Source of the DNA: CAYLNH01 sp964384625
GTDB lineage: Bacteria; Verrucomicrobiota; Lentisphaeria; JABSQK01
Assembly (NCBI GenBank): GCA_964384625.1
Contig: CAYLNH010000010.1
Coordinates: 1 to 59,526 of the forward strand
DNA: 59,526 bases
Direction: 5' to 3'
Shown piece after piece: positions 8,401 to 15,988 of the stretch (its first letter is position 1; each line of letters begins with the position of its first letter). A model generated the notes under the pieces. The model was not told the origin of the DNA. It did not search any database and was given only the letters and a program-made list of their open reading frames with translations. The position numbers and the translations under genes were made by a program.

Positions 8401-9891
8401 ATGAACGTACTTTTCATATTGTGTGACACTTTGGTGCGGAACAAGCTTTCGCCGTACCATCAGGGCCAGGGACCGTATGGCCATATCCGGACACCGAATC
8501 TGGAGCGTTTGGCCAAGCGCTCCGCAACGTTTACCAACCACTGGATCAACTCGGCGCCGTGTATGCCGGCGCGGCGGGATCTATGGTCGGGACGTATCGA
8601 GTTTCCGTGGCGCAGTTGGGGGCCGCGCGAGAGCTTCGATCCGGATTGGACCCGCACGCTGCGCGAGACCAAGGTGAACACGGCGCTGTTCACGGACCAC
8701 GCAAACCTGTTCGATGTCGGCGCCGGCAACTACCACTTCTTCTTCGACCACTACGAATTCATCCGCGGCCATTACAACGACCACTGCTGCAGTTGTCCTC
8801 CGGTGGATCCGGCCCGCCCGGGACATTGGCGCACAGTCTACGAGGACTTCCGCAGAACCTGGGACAGCGAAGAGCAGAGCTTCGTTGCGCGCAATCTGAC
8901 CAACGTCGCAGACTGGCTCGATGCGCACGCCGCGGAAGCACAGCCGTTTTTCGTGTTTGTCGACGAGTTCGATCCGCACTGGCCGCTGGACCCGCCGGAG
9001 CCGTATCGCTCCATGTATCTGGAAGACACGTCGCTCGCCGACAACGACTTCCCAACATTCTATCATGGGACGAAAGCAGAAGCCTATGGCGAGGATGAAC
9101 TGACTTGGCTGAACGCCCAGTGTGCCAGTAAGATTACCATGGTCGACCACTGGCTGGGGACCGTGTTCGATCAACTGGACGAACACGATCTCTGGGACGA
9201 CACATTGGTGATCCTGACGACAGACCACGGCGAATTCATCGGCGAGCACGCCCAGATGTCGAAGGGCGGCGGCTTCAGCTATCCGCTGTTTGCGAACATT
9301 CCGTTGATCATGCACTGTCCCGGCTCGCCGCAGACGGGCGAGCAATGCGATGCCCTGACCTGTGCCGTAGACCTGCACGCAACAACGTTGGACGCTCTGG
9401 GGAAGGATATCTCGCCACATTGCCACGGTCGTTCGTTGTTGCCGGTACTGCAGGGGGACGTCGACGGGATCCGTCAGGAGGTCCTCTACGGCTGGTGGGG
9501 CAAAGGCTTCTACTGGACTGACGGCAAGTACCTCGTCTGCAAAGCGCCCGAGCAGCCGGGGCCGCTGTATCAATACGGCACCGACTTCGGGGAGAAATGG
9601 GTGGGCTTGCGCAGCGAGTCCTTCGATCGGTATGCGAACGCTGAAACCGGCAGGTTCCTGTCGCATACCGACCGGCCGGTCTGCCGCGTGCCGATGGACG
9701 GCATGGCCTACAACAACCCCCACGCCGACTTCGATGCGCTGTTTGATTTGCAGACTGACCCGCAGTGTCAACAAAACCTGTGTGCCACACAGCCGGAGCT
9801 GTGGCGGCAGTGCCTGCAGAAGCTCCGCGCGGCCATGGAGGAGTTGGGGGTGCCGGTTGAACACGTCGAGCGGCTCGGACTTGATACCTGA
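8401..9891 (+). CDS. Second formylglycine-dependent sulfatase
   Basis: A 496-residue sulfatase with CMPAR at residues 54-58 as the formylglycine site, N-terminal MNVLFILCDTLVRNKLSPY and the metal-binding LTTDHGEFIGEHAQMSKGG. It starts 38 bp after the first sulfatase and is probably co-transcribed. The two proteins differ clearly in sequence, so they are not a recent duplication and likely remove sulfates at different positions of one glycan (inference). The C-terminal part has the usual small subdomain that ends with short charged helices. No export signal is seen. Confidence 0.92.
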   Translation: MNVLFILCDTLVRNKLSPYHQGQGPYGHIRTPNLERLAKRSATFTNHWINSAPCMPARRDLWSGRIEFPWRSWGPRESFDPDWTRTLRETKVNTALFTDHANLFDVGAGNYHFFFDHYEFIRGHYNDHCCSCPPVDPARPGHWRTVYEDFRRTWDSEEQSFVARNLTNVADWLDAHAAEAQPFFVFVDEFDPHWPLDPPEPYRSMYLEDTSLADNDFPTFYHGTKAEAYGEDELTWLNAQCASKITMVDHWLGTVFDQLDEHDLWDDTLVILTTDHGEFIGEHAQMSKGGGFSYPLFANIPLIMHCPGSPQTGEQCDALTCAVDLHATTLDALGKDISPHCHGRSLLPVLQGDVDGIRQEVLYGWWGKGFYWTDGKYLVCKAPEQPGPLYQYGTDFGEKWVGLRSESFDRYANAETGRFLSHTDRPVCRVPMDGMAYNNPHADFDALFDLQTDPQCQQNLCATQPELWRQCLQKLRAAMEELGVPVEHVERLGLDT

Positions 9892-10018
9892 CTTTGCTGC
9901 GCGCGTCCGCCGCTGAAGACTTGTCTGCTGCCGACACGCTCGTAAAGTGAGGAGCGTCGGTGCAATGGGGTGCCGGTGGCGTACGATGGGCATGAATCTG
10001 TGAGAGTGGGAGAATACT

Positions 10019-10912
10019 TTGAAGAACCCGATGGATCGGCAGCTGGAAAAGTCGCTGTCGCAACGAGCCGTGCAAATTGGCCGCGAGGGAGACGTCGAAT
10101 CGTTCAGTGAACTGCTGGAGTTTCTCCAGTCATCGTCGGCAAACGTCAGGCGCCTCTCCGCATCGGCGCTGGGGAAACTTGCCTGGATGGGCGTGGACCA
10201 ACACACCGCCGTGGCAGCCCTTGCACCCGTGGCGCAACGCGACCCCCATGACCAGACCAAGCAATATGCGATCAAGGCGCTGAAGGCCCATGGCGCCGCG
10301 GCAGAGTCGTGCCTGTCTGACTTGCGCGACTTGGCCACCAACAGCCGGGAGAAGCCCTATGTGCAGCGCGACGCGGCGGCTGCCGTCACCTTCATTGAGG
10401 AAGCAGTATGCCTCGCTGCGGCGGAAGCCGTCAAGCGATGCCAGCGGTGCAATACCGAGCTCACCGCGGAGGAGTTCGGGCGATCTCAGCAAGCGTTCCA
10501 GAGACCATTCTGCGATCGCTGCTTCGATGAGGTATTCCTGGAACGACGCAACTTTGAGACTCAGGTCGAGCTGAACAAAACGATTGAAGCACGGGACGGC
10601 ACGGTGGTGCAGTCAAGAGGAGAGAAGAAGATCGCGGAATGGCTGACGGAACACTGCATCGCCTATCGCTATGACAGCAAGTATCGGATCATCGCTGAGT
10701 TCCAGATCCGTCCGGACTTCTACTTGCCTGAAGCTGATGCCTACATCGAATACTGGGGGATGGATACGCCACAGTACAAGATGAGCATGTACAAGAAGCA
10801 AGTGCTCTACCAGCAGGAGGGGAAGAAACTGATCTCAGTGCATCCGCAGGACCTACCGATTCTTGACAAGCTACTGACGACCAAATTGAAGCGATATGGA
10901 TTCACTGTTTAG
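10019..10912 (+). CDS. HEAT-repeat / zinc-ribbon / PD-(D/E)XK nuclease fusion protein
   Basis: A 297-residue protein of three parts. Residues about 10-130 are helical repeats like HEAT units (VRRLSASALGKLAW, KQYAIKALKAHG, VQRDAAAAVTFIEEAV). Residues 141-168 hold two CxxC knuckles (C141/C144 and C165/C168), a zinc ribbon. Residues 195-297 match the small VSR-like endonuclease domain found at the ends of some superfamily 1 helicases: E202 in QSRGEKKIAEWL, D233 in RPDFYLP, E244 in IEYWG, and K259/K260. Start TTG 10019 has GGGAG six bases upstream; ATG 10031 is too far from it. It is a single gene with no partner nearby. A DNA repair or defence nuclease is likely, but its target is unknown. Confidence 0.75.
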   Translation: MKNPMDRQLEKSLSQRAVQIGREGDVESFSELLEFLQSSSANVRRLSASALGKLAWMGVDQHTAVAALAPVAQRDPHDQTKQYAIKALKAHGAAAESCLSDLRDLATNSREKPYVQRDAAAAVTFIEEAVCLAAAEAVKRCQRCNTELTAEEFGRSQQAFQRPFCDRCFDEVFLERRNFETQVELNKTIEARDGTVVQSRGEKKIAEWLTEHCIAYRYDSKYRIIAEFQIRPDFYLPEADAYIEYWGMDTPQYKMSMYKKQVLYQQEGKKLISVHPQDLPILDKLLTTKLKRYGFTV

Positions 10913-11005
10913 CCCGTTGACGCACGAAGCGAAGTCAGGACGTTCTGTGTAGGTGCGAATGAAAACCGCTGTGTGCCCCCCTCCCCTTCCCGACAAGCTC
11001 GCCCC

Positions 11006-11677
11006 CTATTGCGCGGTGGTGGTATCCAGCAGGTTCGCGCGGATGGTTCTCCACGGCATGTGTTTGCCGGGGCACAAGGTATGGGCGCCGCGGACGTCGC
11101 CGTGACCGGCGATGTGCGTCGACGGGATGCCGAACGTCCGCTGCAGCGTGCGCAGCAACCGGATGAGGGACAACACCTGCTTACGGCTGGGGGTATGTTC
11201 TGAGAAATCGCCGACGAGGCAGATGCCGATGGCCTTTTCGTTCATCTCGCCGGCCTTGCAGTGGGCGCCGTTCAGCTGCTTGGTCCAGCGGAACGTCGCT
11301 TCAATCTGGCCGTCGGCGGTGCCGCGGGTGCCATTGCCAATAACAAAGTGGTAGCCGACGCCTTTCCAGCCGCGCTGCTTGTGCATCTTGTCGAATTGCG
11401 CCGCGTTGCCGTAGTCCGTCGCGCTGTGGTGCACGATGATAAACTTCCACTTGCTCTTCTGGATCCGCACGGTCGGTGTTTTTACTTGGGGGACCGGCTT
11501 GTCGTCGACGGGTTCATCGTCTTGAAACAAGGGATCTGCTTCGTGCGTGTGGCGGCGGGGATAGATTCGCGGATTGGTCTGACAGCCGGCGATAACCAGA
11601 GTCGCCAGCACGGCCGACAGCAGACAACAGACGGGACGAATTCGAACCACAATGCCTCCTTCGCCATGCGCAGGCAT
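11006..11677 (-). CDS. N-acetylmuramoyl-L-alanine amidase family lipoprotein
   Basis: A lipoprotein of about 224 residues. The lipobox LVIAGC follows a hydrophobic run (CCLLSAVLATLVIAGC). The Amidase_2/PGRP domain fills the C-terminal part, with zinc ligands in KFIIVHHSATDYG and GHGDVRGAHTLCPGKHMPW and the conserved KAIGICLVGDF strand. It would cleave the amide between muramic acid and L-Ala in peptidoglycan. ATG 11677 has an AGGAG ribosome site; a GTG inside the gene (at about 11638) with AAGGAGG just upstream would give a shorter signal peptide and is a real alternative. The farther ATG at 11767 lies within the terminator of the hsp20 gene and is not credible. It is convergent with the nuclease gene. 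Confidence 0.88.
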   Translation of the reverse strand: MPAHGEGGIVVRIRPVCCLLSAVLATLVIAGCQTNPRIYPRRHTHEADPLFQDDEPVDDKPVPQVKTPTVRIQKSKWKFIIVHHSATDYGNAAQFDKMHKQRGWKGVGYHFVIGNGTRGTADGQIEATFRWTKQLNGAHCKAGEMNEKAIGICLVGDFSEHTPSRKQVLSLIRLLRTLQRTFGIPSTHIAGHGDVRGAHTLCPGKHMPWRTIRANLLDTTTAQ

Positions 11678-11752
11678 GACTGACTCCTTTTCTAAAATAT
11701 GCGGGAAGGGCAAAAAGGGAAGGCGAAGTTGGGAATTCCCGGAAAGAAACGA

Positions 11753-11776
11753 GCGGCCCCGATGCATCGGGGCCGC
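11753..11776 (-). terminator. Rho-independent terminator of hsp20
   Basis: A perfect 24-bp palindrome (GCGGCCCCGATG followed by its reverse complement) lies 24 bp past the hsp20 stop. On the minus strand it is followed by TCGTTTCTTTCC. A 10-bp stem with a four-base loop plus a T-rich tail fits an intrinsic terminator. Confidence 0.8.
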
Positions 11777-11799
11777 CCGGACTGTTTGGGGTTATCGAT

Positions 11800-12297
11800 C
11801 TACGATGCTTTAACCGCGATCTTCCGGCCTTCGGGTTTGGGCTCGGCCTGTTTCGGAAGCTTCAGCGTCAAGACGCCGTTCTTGAATCTGGCCTCGACGT
11901 TTTCGGCATCGATCTCAGCATGCAGCGGAATGCGGCGGCGGAACGAGCCGTAGCGGCATTCGCTGTACTGTTGATCGCCGTCTTCCTTCTTCTCTTCCTC
12001 CCGTTTCTCGCCGGTGATGGTGAGCACGTTGTCGTCCAGGCGGACATCCAGGTCGTCCTCCTTGACGCCCGGGACTTCCACTTTCAGCTCGATCTCGTTC
12101 TTCTTGTCTTTCATCGAGATCTGCGGGGAGAACTCCCAGTCGTCTTCATCCCGGTCGAAGACATCCGGCAGGAAGTCCTCGAAGAGCCGGTTCATCTCGT
12201 CGTGGAGTTGCAGAAACGGATCGTACGCCCGGCGACGGGTGCGTGCCGGAACGCCATGATAGCGGTGTCGAAATGGAATCAGGTCCTTGAGTGACAT
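11800..12297 (-). CDS. Small heat-shock protein, Hsp20/alpha-crystallin family
   Basis: A 165-residue small heat-shock protein. The alpha-crystallin domain spans about residues 55-150 (PQISMKDKKNEIELKVEVPGVK, then LTITGEKR and FRRIPLHAEIDAENVEARFKNGVLTLKLPK, the conserved GVLTL motif). It is an ATP-independent holdase that keeps unfolded proteins soluble for the DnaK system. ATG 12297 is chosen because GGAGGTGCGAACC precedes it at a good distance; the in-frame GTG nine bases upstream would overlap the ribosome site. It is divergent from grpE-dnaJ and ends at a strong terminator. Confidence 0.95.
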   Translation of the reverse strand: MSLKDLIPFRHRYHGVPARTRRRAYDPFLQLHDEMNRLFEDFLPDVFDRDEDDWEFSPQISMKDKKNEIELKVEVPGVKEDDLDVRLDDNVLTITGEKREEEKKEDGDQQYSECRYGSFRRRIPLHAEIDAENVEARFKNGVLTLKLPKQAEPKPEGRKIAVKAS

Positions 12298-12429
12298 GGT
12301 TCGCACCTCCTTCTTCGGTTTGCGTTTTCGTCTCTGGTCGCGTTTCGCGACGATTCACGTGTTCATTTGCATCTGTCGTGCCAATCTGCCGGAATGGATG
12401 GCAACCTGTTCTGAATAATAGGCTTGCAG

Positions 12430-12539
12430 TTGACATGCCGGCCCCGCTGGATGTGTCATAATGGCGCATATATGGAAACGGATTTGACGGGTTGTCAGGA
12501 TCTGACACAGTTTTTCCGGTGACGGGCCATAATGGCGCA
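12430..12539. promoter_or_regulatory. Repeated module in hsp20/grpE intergenic region
   Basis: The 372-bp gap between hsp20 and grpE has no gene. CATAATGGCGCA occurs twice (12457-12468 and 12528-12539), and each copy is preceded about 20 bases upstream by a TGACA element (TTGACA 12430-12435, CTGACA 12502-12507). Between them TGTCAG-GAT-CTGACA (12493-12507) is a perfect inverted repeat followed by a short T-run. The CIRCE element is not present. The layout suggests two similar promoters or regulator sites facing grpE; the TGACA-to-CATAAT distance is longer than the sigma70 optimum, so the sigma factor is uncertain. Confidence 0.4.
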
Positions 12540-12669
12540 GGCGCAGGATTGCCGGGAATTCCCGCAAGATAGTTAACGAGCTGTCAGCAAAGGAATTATG
12601 TCTGTAATTGGATACTGGCATGGACTCTGCTCAATGATATTGCAAACCAGACTATAGAGGAAAGCGATC

Positions 12670-13188
12670 ATGTTTGACGATACCCGAGGCATACCGATTC
12701 CGATCCAGATCCACGGCGACACCGTTGCCGATGACGATCCGGAGACGGACAAGCCGGGCGCCGCCGAGCAGCTGAGTCGGCTGCAGGCGGACTTTTCCCG
12801 GTACCGGCAACGGATTGCCCGCGAACGGCAGGGCGACCGCCGCCAGGCGGAGAATGCCGTGGTCGAGCAGTTGTTGCCGGTGATCGACAATTTCGAGCGC
12901 GGCCTGGACGCCGCCGACCGTGACCGCTCGTCCAGTCATGTGGAAGGTTTTGCTTTAATCTACCGGCAATTGCTGGCCGCTCTGGCGGCGCTCGGCATCG
13001 AGCCGCTGCAGAGTGTCGGCGAGGCGTTCGATCCGCATCTGCACGAGAGCGTGATGCAGGAAGCGAGCGACACGGTTCCACCGGACACGGTGATTCGCGA
13101 ACTGCAGAAGGGCTACGTGCGGGACGGCGAAGTGATCCGCCATGCGCGTGTCGTGGTGTCCAGCGTCGGCGGAAAGGATGAATCATGA
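12670..13188 (+). CDS. grpE: GrpE nucleotide exchange factor
   Basis: A 172-residue GrpE. The N-terminal coiled coil (about 35-80) leads into VVEQLLPVIDNFERGLDAAD, the family hallmark, and the C-terminal beta domain has EPLQSVGEAFDPHLHESVMQ and VIRELQKGYVRDGEVIRHARVVVS. It exchanges ADP for ATP on DnaK. AGGAAAGCGATC precedes the ATG. The last bases overlap dnaJ as ATGA, so the two are coupled. No dnaK gene follows, unlike the usual grpE-dnaK-dnaJ order, so DnaK must be elsewhere on the chromosome. Confidence 0.95.
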   Translation: MFDDTRGIPIPIQIHGDTVADDDPETDKPGAAEQLSRLQADFSRYRQRIARERQGDRRQAENAVVEQLLPVIDNFERGLDAADRDRSSSHVEGFALIYRQLLAALAALGIEPLQSVGEAFDPHLHESVMQEASDTVPPDTVIRELQKGYVRDGEVIRHARVVVSSVGGKDES

Positions 13189-14174
13189 GTGTTGCATACA
13201 AAGACTACTACACGGTGCTCGGGGTCGAGCGCGACGCCGAAGCGGCCGAGATCAAGAAGGCCTATCGCAAGCTGGCCCGGAAGTACCACCCCGACCGGAA
13301 CAAAGCTCCGGACGCGTCCGAGCGCTTTAAGGAAATCAGCGAGGCCTACGAGGTCTTGCGCGACCCGGAGAAGCGCAAGCAGTACGACGAGTTGGGCAGC
13401 AACTGGCAGGCGGGCCAGAACTTCACGCCGCCGCCCGGCTGGGAGGACATGCACTTCCGCACGTATCGCGCCGGCGGCGGTCAGGGCGGCAATGCATTCG
13501 AACAGTTCGGCGGGCTCGGCGGTTTCAGCGAGTTTTTCCAGATGCTGTTCGGTCAGGGCGGGCCGGGACAGGGCGGTTTCCGGGGCGAGCACGTTTTCGG
13601 CGGCGACCCGCGCCAGGGCTGGGGGGCGCCGCGGCAGTTCCGCGGCCAAGACCATGAAGCCAGCCTGACGATCTCGCTGGAGGACGCCTACCACGGCGCC
13701 AGGAAAAGCATTTATCTGACGGACAACACGGGGCAGCGGAAGCAGTACGACGTCCGCATTCCGCCGGGCACGACGAACGGCGCCCGCATCCGTCTTGGCG
13801 GTCAGGGCGGCGAGGGCGGCAACGGCGGCGACGCCGGCGATCTGCTGCTGCGCATCCAGTTGGCGCCGCACCCGTCGTTCCGGGTCGAGGGCCACGATCT
13901 GGAAACAGAGCTGCGACTGAAGCCGTGGGAGGCGACGCTGGGTACGACCGCCAAGGTGCAGACCGTTGACGGCGCCGCCAAGGTCCGGATTGCTCCCGGC
14001 ACGCAGGCGGGGCAGCGACTGCGTCTCAGCGGCAAGGGTCTGCCGAAACGCGGCAAGGGGCGCGGCGATTTGTACGTGGTCGTCCGCATCGCCATTCCGA
14101 AATCGCTGACAGCCGAAGAAAAGCGGCTGTGGAAGGAACTGGCCAGGATTGCGGAGAATCGCCACACGGGGTAA
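13185..14174 (+). CDS. dnaJ: DnaJ/CbpA-type co-chaperone without zinc finger
   Basis: A 329-residue J-domain protein. The J domain fills residues 1-70 with HPD at 35-37 (KYHPDRN). A Gly/Phe-rich stretch covers about 85-155, and two C-terminal substrate-binding beta domains follow (DVRIPPGTTNGARIRLGGQG and TVDGAAKVRIAPGTQAGQRLRLSGKG). The four CxxCxGxG zinc motifs of class I DnaJ are missing, so this is the class II form, like CbpA. It stimulates DnaK ATPase and delivers clients. It is coupled to grpE by an ATGA overlap, so it may be the main co-chaperone here despite lacking the zinc finger. Confidence 0.92.
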   Translation: MSVAYKDYYTVLGVERDAEAAEIKKAYRKLARKYHPDRNKAPDASERFKEISEAYEVLRDPEKRKQYDELGSNWQAGQNFTPPPGWEDMHFRTYRAGGGQGGNAFEQFGGLGGFSEFFQMLFGQGGPGQGGFRGEHVFGGDPRQGWGAPRQFRGQDHEASLTISLEDAYHGARKSIYLTDNTGQRKQYDVRIPPGTTNGARIRLGGQGGEGGNGGDAGDLLLRIQLAPHPSFRVEGHDLETELRLKPWEATLGTTAKVQTVDGAAKVRIAPGTQAGQRLRLSGKGLPKRGKGRGDLYVVVRIAIPKSLTAEEKRLWKELARIAENRHTG

Positions 14175-14184
14175 CTTCCACCCC

Positions 14185-15027
14185 ATGAGAGTGAAGCTCC
14201 AGAAGCAATTGACCCAAGTCCTGGATCATTGGACGCCGACCGATCTGCTGTACGCCCGCGGGGGGCGACCGCTTGATGCGACCGCCCTGTTCTATGACTG
14301 CTCCGCCCTGGTCTTGCCCGTCAGCGGCGTGATGCAGACAAAGCTCTCCGTTGGCGAAGCGTTCGTCGAGGAAACCATTTCTTTCGAACGCCCGCTTTAC
14401 GCGCTGGCGGGCAGTTGCCGGACAAGGCACCTGAATAAGCCGTTGACTTTGATCGCGATCCTGTTCCGTCGGGAGTATCTGCGGATCCTTTCGGTGCGCG
14501 TCGACCCGGCGGATTGCGCCCGAAGTGAACGCCGCAAGCTCTGGTATCACACGCCACGTGGTCTTGACGCGGCCGGCAGACATCTGAAACAGGCATTGGA
14601 CGACATGGCCGCCGGCGACTTGCACGGCCGGGGGCCGGCAGGCGTTGCCTATGCTCTGGTCGAGGCGGCAATGCGGGAACTGAGGCGCCCGGACGACGGC
14701 CGCCAGAGCAAGTCCAGACAGACCTGGCTGGCCATTCGCGAGTATATCTTCGAGAACCTCCGGGAGCCGTTGGACCGCGACACGATCGCAGCCGAGTTCA
14801 ACCTGAATGCCAGCTATGTTTCCCGCCTGTTCAAGCAACATGACAGCGAGACGTTTACGGGGTACCTCACCCGCCTGCGCCTGGAACGCGCCGTCGCCCA
14901 CCTGCAGAATCGCGCTTTGAGCATGACCGAGATCGCCCGTCGCTGCGGCTACGAAGACCCGGCTCATTTCAGTCGCGTCTTCCGCCGGCATCACGGTGTT
15001 CCCCCATCCCGATTTGCCAGCCGGTAA
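14185..15027 (+). CDS. AraC-family transcriptional regulator
   Basis: About 280 residues. The C-terminal region has both AraC helix-turn-helices: IAAEFNLNASYVSRLFKQHD and MTEIARRCGYEDPAHFSRVFRRHHGVPPSRF. The N-terminal 170 residues have a beta-rich cupin-like beginning (ALVLPVSGVMQTKLSVGEAF) that is not a standard sensor. It begins 10 bp after dnaJ. ATG 14185 is used; a TTG at 14149 inside dnaJ is possible, and neither has a strong ribosome site. Its target is unclear: the gene downstream is a pilin-like protein and no carbohydrate gene is adjacent. Confidence 0.85.
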   Translation: MRVKLQKQLTQVLDHWTPTDLLYARGGRPLDATALFYDCSALVLPVSGVMQTKLSVGEAFVEETISFERPLYALAGSCRTRHLNKPLTLIAILFRREYLRILSVRVDPADCARSERRKLWYHTPRGLDAAGRHLKQALDDMAAGDLHGRGPAGVAYALVEAAMRELRRPDDGRQSKSRQTWLAIREYIFENLREPLDRDTIAAEFNLNASYVSRLFKQHDSETFTGYLTRLRLERAVAHLQNRALSMTEIARRCGYEDPAHFSRVFRRHHGVPPSRFASR

Positions 15028-15116
15028 CAGATGTCCAAGTAATGGCACGGCAATCTCGTTGTTGGTGCTTGGTGAGATCCGTACATTAGTCCCAGAGAAA
15101 CAAGCCGAGGACTGCC

Positions 15117-15836
15117 GTGCACCGAGAACGCTTCACACTTATAGAGCTCCTCGTGGTGGTCGCGATCATCGCGATCCTGGCTGCACTGCTGCTGCCCGTG
15201 CTCTCAAGGGCACGACAGCAAGCGGTTCGCGTCGTCTGCGCCGCCAACTTGCGCCAATGCGCCATGGCTTGCCTCAGCTATGCCGAAGACTGGGACTCGT
15301 GCCTGCCGCCGAACCATGAGCGTGATATGTCCGGGATCTGCTTCCGCTACGAACCGATCGGGTACGACCTGCGCTCGTCGCTGACCGACTACATCGGCGA
15401 CTACTCGATCTGGCGTTGCGCCGAGTTCAGCAACCATCCGCCGATCGACGATCCACGGAACACACGGCCGTATTCCTACTCAACCTACGCCTATCATCCC
15501 GGCAATCCGAATCCGGACTTCGGTACCGGCAAGCCGTCTCCGGCCCGCACGATCGGCAGCTATAATGCTGCCGCTCGGGTCATGATGCAGGACATCAGCT
15601 ACCTCCGGCGCGATGTCATGCTCTGGCGTTTCAACCACGGCCGCGGCCAACTCCTGAGCCCCTGGCAGGCCATCAACCCATCCTTCGGCACCCATACCTC
15701 GGGTAACGGCGACGACATACGCGGCGCGAACCTGGTGTTTTATGACGGGCACGTCGAGTGGGTCAGCACCAGTCGCCTGCAGTCTGTCGGCATGTGCAAC
15801 GGCGTCTACGAGTGGTACGCCCGCCTGCCCGAGTAG
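15117..15836 (+). CDS. Prepilin-type N-terminal cleavage/methylation protein (pseudopilin-like)
   Basis: A 239-residue protein starting at GTG (15117) with GAGG six bases upstream. The N-terminus RFTLIELLVVVAIIAILAALLLPVLSRAR is shown here only in part as FTLIELLVVVAIIAILAALL: a class III signal with cleavage before Phe and Glu at position 5 of the mature chain. The C-terminal LVFYDGHVEWV fits the H-x-DG type ending of this family, which is very abundant in Lentisphaerota and Planctomycetota. Such proteins are substrates of prepilin peptidase and type II secretion-like machinery. A gspF gene lies convergently just downstream, but co-operation is only inferred. The 152-bp gap to gspF shows no clear terminator. 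Confidence 0.9.
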   Translation: MHRERFTLIELLVVVAIIAILAALLLPVLSRARQQAVRVVCAANLRQCAMACLSYAEDWDSCLPPNHERDMSGICFRYEPIGYDLRSSLTDYIGDYSIWRCAEFSNHPPIDDPRNTRPYSYSTYAYHPGNPNPDFGTGKPSPARTIGSYNAAARVMMQDISYLRRDVMLWRFNHGRGQLLSPWQAINPSFGTHTSGNGDDIRGANLVFYDGHVEWVSTSRLQSVGMCNGVYEWYARLPE

Positions 15837-15988
15837 CGGCACGGCCACGGACTTCCGTTCTGTCTGGTGGGCGCCCGGCACCCATCAGCACAACCGCCAG
15901 ACCGCCATGACCCAACCCGGCCAGACCCCGGCAACCTGCCGGTACCGGACCTGGCCGGACTCCAGAAGAGGTCCTTCGCCCTGCGTGA

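Noticed and set aside
11678..11767. Longer N-terminus of the amidase lipoprotein from ATG 11767
   Set aside because: That ATG lies inside the perfect palindrome that terminates hsp20, and the extension would put 30 residues ahead of the signal peptide.
12298..12669. CIRCE element (HrcA operator) before grpE or hsp20
   Set aside because: No TTAGCACTC-N9-GAGTGCTAA or near match is present.
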